Source: Bacillota bacterium (GTDB lineage: Bacteria > Bacillota > UBA4882 > UBA8346). From it: a stretch of 5,406 nucleotides of DNA. Under the pieces are notes generated by a model that did not search any database, was not told the origin of the DNA, and worked only from the letters and a program-made list of their open reading frames with translations. The stretch is taken from positions 2,523-7,928 of the forward strand of contig DNPQ01000363.1 of NCBI GenBank assembly GCA_003501335.1, given 5' to 3'. Below, piece after piece: positions 1 to 5,406 of the stretch. How positions within the stretch are numbered: the stretch's first letter is position 1; each line of letters begins with the position of its first letter. A program made the position numbers and the translations under genes.

Positions 1-585
1 GGTCAAAATATTTTCTATGATTCCAGTGGTTATGCTTTACTGTCCGATACTGCCAAATATTATATTGGCGGTCTCTTGAAACACGCCAATGCACTCATGG
101 CATTTTGTGCTCCGACTGTTAACTCATACAAACGATTGGTCCCGGGGTTTGAGGCTCCGGTCAATTTGGCCTACTCACAGCGTAACCGTTCTGCTGCAGT
201 CCGGATACCGATGTATACCGATAATCCAAAAACTAAACGAATTGAGTTTAGGCCGCCTGATCCGACAGCCAATCAGTATCTGGCTTTTGCGGCTATGTTA
301 ATGGCAGGATTGGATGGTATTCAGAATAAACTTAATCCGGGTACTCCACTGGATAAGAATATCTATGAGTTGTCACCGGAAGATGCGGCGAAAGTACAAA
401 CTGTACCGGGTTCTTTGGATGCTTCTCTGAGAGCTTTGGAGGAAGATTATGACTTTCTTTTAAAAGGTCAGGTATTTACCGAAGATGTGATTAAAGTTTG
501 GATTCAATATAAACGGGAAAATGAAATTGATCCCATTCGGTTACGCCCCCATCCTTATGAATTTTATTTATATTATGATATTTAA
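1..585 (+). CDS. glnA: Type I glutamine synthetase (beta-like subtype), C-terminal part, 5' end outside window
   Basis: Glutamine synthetase makes glutamine from glutamate, ammonium and ATP in the cytoplasm, as a dodecamer. The reading frame is open from base 1 and gives 194 residues before TAA, about the last 40% of a protein usually near 470 residues; the internal TTG at 76 is not a start. Using E. coli GlnA from memory as the ruler, the active-site flap NSYKRLVPGFEAP carries the Glu327 equivalent (residue 51 here), RNRS carries Arg339 (residue 63), and IEFRPPDP carries Glu357 and Arg359 (residues 82 and 84). Residue 122, in KNIYELSPED, falls on Tyr397, the adenylylation site of E. coli GlnA (NLYDLPPEE). 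The C-terminus (RPHPYEFYLYYDI) also resembles the beta subtype, not the GSI-alpha form typical of Bacillus. No defect is visible in this part. A hairpin terminator follows 25 bp after the stop, so it is probably not cotranscribed with glnN. Function is near certain; the subtype is inferred from the tail only. Confidence 0.96.
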   Translation, partial: GQNIFYDSSGYALLSDTAKYYIGGLLKHANALMAFCAPTVNSYKRLVPGFEAPVNLAYSQRNRSAAVRIPMYTDNPKTKRIEFRPPDPTANQYLAFAAMLMAGLDGIQNKLNPGTPLDKNIYELSPEDAAKVQTVPGSLDASLRALEEDYDFLLKGQVFTEDVIKVWIQYKRENEIDPIRLRPHPYEFYLYYDI

Positions 586-609
586 AATGAATGAATAGAA
601 TCGTTTTTT

Positions 610-640
610 AATGCGCCTTATTGAAAGAGGTGCATTTTTT
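610..640 (+). terminator. Rho-independent terminator of glnA
   Basis: The arms AATGCGCCTT (610-619) and GAGGTGCATT with its preceding base (627-636) pair over 10 positions, including two G-U wobbles, around a 7-base loop. A run of T (635-640) follows. It lies just downstream of the glnA stop and separates glnA from glnN. The left arm can also pair with a second downstream sequence (see findings). Confidence 0.75.
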
Positions 641-680
641 ATTAAGGTCAGCGCATTAAAAATTTAAAAGCTAATGATGA

Positions 681-699
681 TAATCTTATGTTAAGATTA
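681..699. promoter_or_regulatory. Perfect 19-bp palindrome upstream of glnN, candidate operator
   Basis: TAATCTTATGTTAAGATTA has perfect 8-bp arms (681-688 and 692-699) around TGT. The 3-base centre and lack of a T-run make a protein-binding site more likely than a terminator. The right half contains TGTTAAGAT (689-697), an extended -10-like element that also occurs exactly in the promoter at 3884-3912, so a regulated upstream glnN promoter may start here; no good -35 is present. Related AATCT-type half-sites follow at 705-709, 711-715 (GGATT) and 744-748. The binding protein is unknown, and it does not match the GlnR/TnrA consensus. Confidence 0.5.
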
Positions 700-774
700 C
701 TAAAAATCTAGGATTAAATATATTTCTTTGGTTATATTCTTGTAATCTATTTGGTTAACATATTGAAAACACAC

Positions 775-803
775 TTGCAAAAAGAGAAAAATAATGTTAA
801 GTT
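775..803 (+). promoter_or_regulatory. Probable glnN promoter
   Basis: TTGCAA (775-780) and TAAGTT (798-803) are spaced by 17 bp, and the -10 is preceded by TG one base upstream (795-797, TGT), giving an extended -10. Transcription would start near 810 and leave a leader of about 43 bases. The hexamers match the sigma-A consensus only moderately (4/6 and 3/6), so it may need an activator or be weak. Confidence 0.45.
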
Positions 804-837
804 AATTAAAATGAAATAAGTAACAAAAACATAACAC

Positions 838-845
838 GAGAGGAG
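838..845 (+). promoter_or_regulatory. Ribosome binding site that fixes the glnN start
   Basis: GAGAGGAG ends 7 bases before ATG 853, an ideal spacing. The in-frame TTG (847) and GTG (850) directly upstream would be only 1 and 4 bases from it, so ATG 853 is the preferred start. Confidence 0.85.
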
Positions 846-852
846 ATTGGTG

Positions 853-2967
853 ATGAATCAAGAAGTAACAGTTTCAAATTCTTTAGAAGAAGTCTTTGGC
901 AGTAATGTTTTTAATGATGCAACCATGAAAGCCCGTTTACCTAAAAATACCTATAAGGCCTTAAGGAAAACCATTGATGATGGATTACCATTAGATTCGT
1001 CAGTTGCTGATGTAGTGGCTAATGCAATGAAAGATTGGGCGATTGAAAAAGGGGCTACTCATTTTACTCATTGGTTTCAACCTATGACTGGAATTACTGC
1101 TGAAAAGCATGATTCTTTTATTTCTCCAACATCTGATGGTCTTGTGATTGCTGAGTTTTCCGGTAAAGAACTGATTAAAGGAGAACCTGACGCTTCATCT
1201 TTTCCATCGGGCGGTTTACGGGCCACCTTCGAAGCTAGAGGTTATACAGCTTGGGATTGCACTTCACCCGCATTTTTCAAAGATAAGACCTTATATATTC
1301 CGACGGCTTTCTGTTCATATACCGGAGAGGCTTTGGATCAAAAGACTCCTTTGCTCCGTTCCATGGAAGCTTTATCGCGGCAAGCTGTTCGGGTATTAAA
1401 AGCCTTAGGGAACACTACCGCGACCAAAGTTGCTACTACTGTCGGTCCTGAACAAGAATATTTTATCATCGATAAAACGCTTTATGATCAACGGAAAGAC
1501 CTGATTTTAACCGGTCGGACTTTATTTGGCGCTAAACCTCCGAAAGGTCAGGAACTTGAAGATCATTATTTCGGTGTTCTAAAAGAACGGATTGCCAGCT
1601 TCATGCAAGAAGTTGATACGGAGTTATGGAAATTAGGCGTACTCGCGAAAACCAAACATAATGAAGTTGCTCCCGCTCAGCATGAATTAGCACCGATTTT
1701 CACCACCTCAAATGTAGCTGCTGATCATAATCATCTGACGATGGAAATTTTGAAAAAGGTTGCTTTACGGCATGGACTGGTTTGTTTACTTCATGAGAAG
1801 CCTTTTGCCGGCGTTAATGGTTCCGGAAAACATAATAACTGGTCAATGGGAACCAATGATGGTCAGAATTTGTTAGAACCCGGTAAAACACCTCATGAGA
1901 ACTTACAATTTTTGCTGTTTTTAACCTCAGTCGTACGCGCTGTGGATGAATATTCCGATTTACTACGGGCTTCGGCTGCCAATACCGGAAATGATCATCG
2001 CCTAGGCGCTAATGAGGCGCCTCCAGCAGTTATTTCTATTTTCCTGGGTGAACAATTATCGGATATTTTCTATCAGCTGGAAAACGGTGGCGCCAAATCC
2101 TCCAAACATGGCGGAGATTTGAATATTGGTGTTACAACCTTACCGACATTACACAAAGATTCCACGGATCGAAACCGTACTTCGCCGTTTGCATTTACCG
2201 GCAATAAATTTGAGTTCCGGATGGTCGCTTCTTCAGCATCTATAGCCGGACCGAACACGGTTTTAAATACCATTGTTGCTGAAATTCTTTCCCAGGTTGC
2301 GGATCGTTTGGAAAAAGCCAAAGATTTTCATGCGGAAGCACAAGCTATTATAAAAGAAGTGGTTAAAAATAATAAACGGGTCATCTTTAACGGCAACGGT
2401 TATTCCGATGAGTGGATTACGGAAGCCGAAAAGCGTGGCCTTCCCAATATTAAATCTACTGTTGCCGCAATTCCCGCCTGGATTACCGATAAGGCAGTTA
2501 AAACCTTTGAGAAACATGGCGTTTTAAGTAAAGTTGAGCTGCATTCCAGATATGAGATCTTTTTGGAGAACTATGTGAAACAGGTTAATATTGAAGCATT
2601 AACCATGTTGGAAATGGCTAAACGGCAGATTTTGCCGGCTGTTATTAAATATACTGGCGAACTCGCGGAAACTATTAATTTAGTGAAGACCGCTTCTTCA
2701 AAAGCATCTACAGCCCCTCAAGAAAAACTCTTAATTGAAATCAGTGATCTTTTAGGTTCCTTTAGCAGTAAAATAACGGCTTTAGAAATAGCGGTCGATG
2801 GTGCTGAAAAAGTAGGCGAAGATTCCATGAAACTTGCTCAACATTATCGAGATATCGTATTCGTGGCAATGGGTAAATTAAGGGAAGATGTCGATAAGCT
2901 GGAAACTATAGTGGATACCAAAGCTTGGCCGTTACCGTCTTATTCTGATATTCTATTTAATTTCTGA
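853..2967 (+). CDS. glnN: Type III glutamine synthetase (GSIII), complete
   Basis: This is the long glutamine synthetase class, which forms glutamine from glutamate, ammonium and ATP as a dodecamer. The 704 residues fit the usual 700-730 of GSIII, against about 450-470 for type I. The order is typical: a GSIII-specific N-terminal region (roughly residues 1-190), the catalytic Gln-synt_C fold (roughly 195-600), and a helical C-terminal extension (about 600-704). Visible motifs are GPEQEYF (198-204, metal-binding glutamates), NEVAPAQHELAPIF (270-283), KPFAGVNGSGKHNNWS (316-331, ATP/metal loop), NTGNDHRLGANEAPP (377-391) and DRNRTSPFAFTGNKFEFR (439-456). All expected active-site blocks are present and the frame is intact. 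It sits 267 bp after glnA as an independent unit, with its own promoter region and a strong terminator. GSIII is often induced under nitrogen limitation in other bacteria; here that is only inference, with the palindrome at 681-699 as a possible control site. Nothing suggests recent transfer. Confidence 0.98.
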   Translation: MNQEVTVSNSLEEVFGSNVFNDATMKARLPKNTYKALRKTIDDGLPLDSSVADVVANAMKDWAIEKGATHFTHWFQPMTGITAEKHDSFISPTSDGLVIAEFSGKELIKGEPDASSFPSGGLRATFEARGYTAWDCTSPAFFKDKTLYIPTAFCSYTGEALDQKTPLLRSMEALSRQAVRVLKALGNTTATKVATTVGPEQEYFIIDKTLYDQRKDLILTGRTLFGAKPPKGQELEDHYFGVLKERIASFMQEVDTELWKLGVLAKTKHNEVAPAQHELAPIFTTSNVAADHNHLTMEILKKVALRHGLVCLLHEKPFAGVNGSGKHNNWSMGTNDGQNLLEPGKTPHENLQFLLFLTSVVRAVDEYSDLLRASAANTGNDHRLGANEAPPAVISIFLGEQLSDIFYQLENGGAKSSKHGGDLNIGVTTLPTLHKDSTDRNRTSPFAFTGNKFEFRMVASSASIAGPNTVLNTIVAEILSQVADRLEKAKDFHAEAQAIIKEVVKNNKRVIFNGNGYSDEWITEAEKRGLPNIKSTVAAIPAWITDKAVKTFEKHGVLSKVELHSRYEIFLENYVKQVNIEALTMLEMAKRQILPAVIKYTGELAETINLVKTASSKASTAPQEKLLIEISDLLGSFSSKITALEIAVDGAEKVGEDSMKLAQHYRDIVFVAMGKLREDVDKLETIVDTKAWPLPSYSDILFNF

Positions 2968-2985
2968 TATTTATTATGGATTTTT

Positions 2986-3023
2986 TAAAAAACCTAAGCT
3001 TCGTGCTTGGGTTTTTTATTTTT
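2986..3023 (+). terminator. Strong Rho-independent terminator of glnN, possibly bidirectional
   Basis: A long stem pairs AAAAAACCTAAGC (2987-2999) with GCTTGGGTTTTTT (3005-3017) around TTCGT, with one U-G pair and an optional outer T-A pair (2986/3018). T-runs lie at 3012-3017 and 3019-3023, and 2981-2986 is all T on the other side, so it could work in both directions. It starts 19 bases after the glnN stop. Confidence 0.9.
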
Positions 3024-3040
3024 AAAAGAATGGGTTATAC

Positions 3041-3069
3041 TTGACTTATTTTGCCGGGATTGTTAAAAT
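3041..3069 (+). promoter_or_regulatory. Promoter of first exported-protein gene
   Basis: TTGACT (3041-3046), a 17-bp spacer and TAAAAT (3064-3069), with TG at -15/-14 (3061-3062), form a strong sigma-A promoter with an extended -10. The predicted start near 3076 leaves a leader of about 130 bases before ATG 3205. It closely resembles the promoter of the paralog downstream. Confidence 0.75.
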
Positions 3070-3149
3070 TTTTATGGATTCGTTAAATTGAAATTTTTTA
3101 CCAATCAACTTACCGTTTTAATTACTTATTATTTCAGCAAGTCTACCAG

Positions 3150-3162
3150 GCTAAAATTTAGC
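3150..3162. repeat. 13-bp palindrome in the long leader
   Basis: GCTAAAATTTAGC has perfect 6-bp arms around one A. As RNA it would give only a 5-bp stem with a 3-base loop, so if it matters it is more likely a protein site. It may be chance in AT-rich DNA. Confidence 0.25.
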
Positions 3163-3204
3163 TTTAAATCGATACAAGTTTAACTGGATAAGAGGTATTT
3201 TAAA

Positions 3205-3846
3205 ATGGGTAAATGTAGGTTGGGATTTTTTTTCATCATGATTGGCTTGTGGATTATTAGCATTACGATTGGATATTGCCAGGATATTCAATCGGGTATG
3301 ATCATCAATGAAATGTCGCTGGAAAATAGGAGAGCCGCCCGGGTTGACTTCTTAAAACAAATGGTTTCGAAATATGAAAACGATCAGACTTTTGATAAAA
3401 TCCAAAGCTATATGGAATTAAAATATCATGAACTTCATAAAAAGAAAACTCCGAAACCTCCTAGTGCTGTGATTCAGGAAACTTTTCAACATACCCGGGC
3501 CTTCATGGATAAAACCCATCCTTATATCGGAAGCAGTTTTACCCGGGTTTATGACCCGGTTCAGATCGAAAAGAATGTCCATAAATATATTTGGTTAAAA
3601 GGAATATGCTTTTTAGTCCTGGGTATTGGCGATGAACACCGGATTGCTTTATCTTTTTTCTATTTGCCCGGAAACGAAGATCTAAAAAAAGAATTTTTAA
3701 AAGATGTGGTGATTTATTCCTTTCCAGAAGTTCCCGATGTGCCGGAAAACCAGGCCTGGCAGAACCAAATGATCGGCGTAATGGATAGATTGGGATATAA
3801 GATTTTTAACGTGAAGCGATTTATATCCAGTAAATCTGCATCTTAA
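3205..3846 (+). CDS. Exported protein of unknown function, paralog 1
   Basis: I do not recognise this family. The 213-residue product starts with a short basic stretch and a hydrophobic segment (about residues 7-23), followed by GYCQD, which looks like a Sec signal peptide; cleavage near residue 25 is plausible. IGYC is a poor lipobox because Tyr precedes Cys, so a lipoprotein is unlikely though not excluded. The mature part is charged and helix-rich up to about residue 105 (KYENDQTF, ELHKKKTPKPP). It is followed by a better conserved half with EKNVHKYIWLKGI (122-134), LGIGDEH (139-145), FYLPGN (152-157) and RLGYKIFNVK (195-204). No catalytic signature, metal-binding motif, repeat or anchor was seen. 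By hand alignment it is about 55% identical to the next gene over 150 residues, so the two arose by tandem duplication. AGAGG (3191-3195) lies 9 bases before the ATG. No convincing terminator separates it from the next gene, only a weak hairpin near 3860-3878, so read-through is possible. Confidence 0.85.
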   Translation: MGKCRLGFFFIMIGLWIISITIGYCQDIQSGMIINEMSLENRRAARVDFLKQMVSKYENDQTFDKIQSYMELKYHELHKKKTPKPPSAVIQETFQHTRAFMDKTHPYIGSSFTRVYDPVQIEKNVHKYIWLKGICFLVLGIGDEHRIALSFFYLPGNEDLKKEFLKDVVIYSFPEVPDVPENQAWQNQMIGVMDRLGYKIFNVKRFISSKSAS

Positions 3847-3883
3847 ATAATTTGTAAAGAATCACGAAAAGATTATTTTTCTC

Positions 3884-3912
3884 TTGACTATTTAGCATTC
3901 AATTGTTAAGAT
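3884..3912 (+). promoter_or_regulatory. Promoter of second exported-protein gene
   Basis: TTGACT (3884-3889), a 17-bp spacer and TAAGAT (3907-3912) with an upstream TG (3904-3905) form a strong extended -10 promoter. The predicted start is near 3919, leaving a leader of about 50 bases. The stretch ATTGTTAAGATTTTT matches the promoter of paralog 1 at all but one base, suggesting the promoter was duplicated along with the gene. Confidence 0.75.
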
Positions 3913-3938
3913 TTTTTTATAACTAGGAATGGATGCCA

Positions 3939-3954
3939 AGTTAACCAATTAACT
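3939..3954 (+). repeat. Inverted repeat abutting the ribosome binding site of paralog 2
   Basis: AGTTAACCAATTAACT has perfect 6-bp arms around CCAA and ends directly before GAGGAAAAGGA (3955-3965), the ribosome binding region. It could be a weak leader hairpin or a protein site. The similar string AAGTTTAACTGG stands before the ribosome binding site of paralog 1, but without the inverted partner. Confidence 0.3.
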
Positions 3955-3969
3955 GAGGAAAAGGAAAAA

Positions 3970-4614
3970 ATGAGAATTCATAAATTATTGATGCAAATTT
4001 TGTTAATTTGTGTGATTGGTTCCATATTTGTCGGGAATAATATCTTTGCAGCTTCTCAAGATGAACCGACGGTTCGAGCCTTATCGGATTCCGAACGAAA
4101 AGTTTTGCGGGGAAAATTGATTGATAATTTAGTTGAAAAGTATAAAGGAGATCAGGTTTTTAATCATATAAGCGAATATATGATCGATAAATCGAAAGAA
4201 CTACATAAGCATCCACCTAAGAAAACGCCGGATACTCTGATTATGGATACTTTTAATAAAACAAATAGCTTGTTTGAACATACGAAAGGATTCATCGGGA
4301 ACAGTTTTACTACTTCTTATGCGCCGGATAATTTCGAAAAGAATGTGAATAAATATTTATGGCTCAAAGGAATTGGTTTTTGGGTTTTGGGAATTGGGGA
4401 AGAACATGAAATGGCGTTTTCTTACTTTTACCTTCCCGGGAATGATCAGTTAAAAGAAGATCTTTTAAAGGATATTGTGCATTATTCTTTTCCGGAAATA
4501 CCACAGATCGAAGAGAATAAACTTTGGTATGATCAAATGGCGGTAGTAATGGGAAGGCTTGGATATCGAATTTTTAATGTTAAAGAATTTGGTTTACCGA
4601 CAGTAAATAAATAA
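3970..4614 (+). CDS. Exported protein of unknown function, paralog 2
   Basis: This is the sister of the preceding gene, and the family is equally unknown to me. Its 214 residues begin with a clear Sec signal peptide: MRIHKLLMQ, a hydrophobic core (about 6-22) and an AXA-like end NNIFAAS, with cleavage expected around residue 27-28. The signal peptides of the two paralogs hardly resemble each other, while the mature parts do, mainly in the second half: EKNVNKYLWLKGI (123-135), LGIGEEH (140-146), FYLPGN (153-158), HYSFPEIP (171-178) and RLGYRIFNVK (196-205). The predicted mature protein has no cysteine, no membrane segment and no cell-wall sorting signal, so a free or cell-surface-associated extracytoplasmic protein is the best inference. 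It has its own promoter and an AG-rich ribosome binding region (3955-3965). It ends in TAA about 100 bp before a hairpin terminator. No enzymatic motif was seen; a binding or structural role cannot be told from sequence. Confidence 0.88.
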   Translation: MRIHKLLMQILLICVIGSIFVGNNIFAASQDEPTVRALSDSERKVLRGKLIDNLVEKYKGDQVFNHISEYMIDKSKELHKHPPKKTPDTLIMDTFNKTNSLFEHTKGFIGNSFTTSYAPDNFEKNVNKYLWLKGIGFWVLGIGEEHEMAFSYFYLPGNDQLKEDLLKDIVHYSFPEIPQIEENKLWYDQMAVVMGRLGYRIFNVKEFGLPTVNK

Positions 4615-4711
4615 AAATTAAAATGAGCGATTTTAAAGGGTGGATATTGTAAATTTAAATATAATTTATCAATTGGAAAGTTTTACTTTTCCTTTTGATT
4701 ATAATTTTGTG

Positions 4712-4735
4712 ATTCCGGGTGACCGGAATTTTTTT
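4712..4735 (+). terminator. Rho-independent terminator between paralog 2 and fapR
   Basis: ATTCCGG (4712-4718) pairs perfectly with CCGGAAT (4723-4729) around GTGA, a stable GNRA tetraloop, followed by six T (4730-4735). A weaker hairpin at 4675-4692 (GGAAAG with TTTTCC) lies upstream and may assist. It isolates fapR from the exported-protein genes. Confidence 0.88.
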
Positions 4736-4743
4736 ATTCTTAG

Positions 4744-4772
4744 TTGAAAAGTGAGGGAAAAAAGTTTATAAT
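4744..4772 (+). promoter_or_regulatory. fapR promoter
   Basis: TTGAAA (4744-4749), a 17-bp spacer and a consensus TATAAT (4767-4772) form the best sigma-A promoter in the window. Transcription should start near 4779, inside the inverted repeat described next, leaving a leader of about 30 bases. Confidence 0.85.
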
Positions 4773-4789
4773 TATTATCAGGTAATAAT
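4771..4789. promoter_or_regulatory. Candidate FapR operator (autoregulation)
   Basis: ATTATTATCAGGTAATAAT is an inverted repeat centred on A4780; 8 of 9 base pairs match between the arms. Known FapR operators are imperfect palindromes of about 17 bp of the general form TTAGTAC-centre-GTACTAA near the start of regulated genes, and this site has that size, outer TTA/TAA and a CAGGT-type centre, though not the G/C at the inner arm positions. It overlaps the end of the -10 and the predicted start of transcription, where a bound repressor would block initiation. The identification rests on position and on the gene it precedes. Confidence 0.7.
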
Positions 4790-4807
4790 AATGTTGTGAG
4801 AAAAAAT

Positions 4808-5406
4808 ATGAACGGCAAATTATTAAGAAAATCCGAACGTCATCGGCGCTTACTGGCGGCCATTACCCAAAATCCCTTTATCAACGATGAGGAATTGGCC
4901 GAGCTATTGGGGGTTAGTATACCAACAATCCGGCTCGATCGTTTAGAACTGTCTATTCCAGAGGTGAGAAAAAGGACAAAGGAGATGGCTTCCCATTTTT
5001 TTGGGACTTCGCAGTCATTGGGCGCTACCGAGATCGTAGGTGAGCTTATTGAAATCGAACCCGGGCGAAGAGGTTTGTCTCTTTTAGAAACTGATTTAAC
5101 TATGTGTCTTGAAAAATGTAATATTGTAAGAGGACACATTGTATTTGCTCAAGCAAATTCGCTGGCTAATGCAATCGCCGATACTCAAGTGGCTCTTACC
5201 GGCAAGGCTGAGGTTGATTTTTTGCGGACTGTAAGAGCTGGTGAAAAATTAATAGCTAAAGCGCAAGTTGTTGAAAAAAAGGGACATCGATTTTTAACTG
5301 AAGTTGTCGTCCGTTCCAAGGAAGAAATTGTCTGTAAGGCTGAATTTGAGATTTATGGAATGACTTTAGAGGTGGCAAATTATTTAAAGTTACTTAAAGA
5401 TGATGA
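4808..5406 (+). CDS. fapR: Transcriptional repressor of fatty acid and phospholipid synthesis, 3' end outside window
   Basis: FapR represses fab/pls genes in Firmicutes and is released from DNA by malonyl-CoA, so membrane lipid synthesis follows precursor supply. The visible 199 residues hold an N-terminal DeoR-like helix-turn-helix (about 26-45, DEELAELLGVSIPTIRLDR), the linker LELSIPEVRKR (47-56), and a hot-dog fold effector domain (about 73-187). The segment RGHIVFAQANSLANAIAD (108-125) matches the B. subtilis segment RGHHLFAQANSLAVAVID, which I recall as the malonyl-CoA pocket. B. subtilis FapR has 188 residues; this frame is still open at 199, so the tail is slightly longer. ATG 4808 is chosen because it matches the family N-terminus; GTGAG (4796-4800) is a modest ribosome binding site. 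The in-frame GTG at 4796 is the alternative and would add four residues. It has its own promoter and probable operator. In B. subtilis plsX, fabD and fabG follow; what follows here is not visible. Confidence 0.95.
   Translation, partial: MNGKLLRKSERHRRLLAAITQNPFINDEELAELLGVSIPTIRLDRLELSIPEVRKRTKEMASHFFGTSQSLGATEIVGELIEIEPGRRGLSLLETDLTMCLEKCNIVRGHIVFAQANSLANAIADTQVALTGKAEVDFLRTVRAGEKLIAKAQVVEKKGHRFLTEVVVRSKEEIVCKAEFEIYGMTLEVANYLKLLKDD

Noticed and set aside
764..779. Sigma-54-like element (TGAAAA, 5 bp, TTGCA) upstream of glnN
   Set aside because: The -12 part fits, but the essential GG of the -24 element is GA here, and no enhancer-binding site was seen. The sigma-A reading TTGCAA/TAAGTT uses the same bases.
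795..811. GlnR/TnrA box (TGTNA-N7-TNACA) overlapping the glnN -10
   Set aside because: TGTTA-N7-TAAAA lacks the conserved C of the right half, and such partial matches are common in AT-rich DNA.
847..852. TTG (847) or GTG (850) as the glnN start
   Set aside because: Both are too close to the ribosome binding site AGGAG (841-845); ATG 853 has 7-base spacing.
2073..2517. Two overlapping minus-strand open frames within glnN
   Set aside because: Both lie opposite the most conserved catalytic part of GSIII and are explained by its codon pattern.
3271..3279. Lipoprotein signal (IGYC) in paralog 1
   Set aside because: Tyr directly before Cys does not fit the lipobox, and the paralog has no Cys at the equivalent place.
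3856..3878. Terminator after paralog 1 (AATC/GATT hairpin with T-run)
   Set aside because: The core stem is only 4 bp and extends only through a mismatch, so it is too weak to call.
4796..4798. GTG as an upstream fapR start
   Set aside because: It would add VRKN before a family-typical N-terminus and would use up the only ribosome binding site; ATG 4808 is simpler.
4840..5139. Open frame on the minus strand across fapR
   Set aside because: It is antisense to a well-conserved FapR coding region, has no ribosome binding site worth noting, and its translation has no recognisable features.

Overview
The window looks like chromosomal DNA of a low-GC Firmicute (Bacillota). The main evidence is a clear FapR, a lipid regulator confined mostly to Firmicutes, together with sigma-A type promoters, AG-rich ribosome binding sites and AT-rich spacers. 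I cannot name the genus. All genes lie on the + strand. No RNA genes, CRISPR arrays, insertion sequences or phage genes are visible.

Layout: (1) 1-585 is the 3' part of a type I glutamine synthetase gene (glnA), of the beta (enterobacterial-like) subtype, followed by a hairpin terminator. (2) A spacer of about 265 bp holds a perfect 19-bp palindrome and a probable promoter. (3) 853-2967 is a complete type III glutamine synthetase gene (glnN), closed by a strong terminator. (4) 3205-3846 and 3970-4614 are two tandem paralogous genes for small exported proteins of a family I do not recognise. Each has its own, very similar, promoter. (5) 4808 to the window end is fapR, cut by the window edge. 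Its promoter overlaps an inverted repeat that fits a FapR autoregulatory operator.

Functionally, the left half is ammonium assimilation: two unrelated-length glutamine synthetase isoforms side by side, each its own transcription unit. The right end opens a fatty acid and phospholipid control locus. The two exported paralogs sit between these modules as separate units, and nothing in the sequence ties them to either neighbour. They are the least explained part of the window. The rest is recognisable housekeeping with some regulatory detail worth checking: the glnN-upstream palindrome, the conserved adenylylation tyrosine in GlnA, and the fapR operator.
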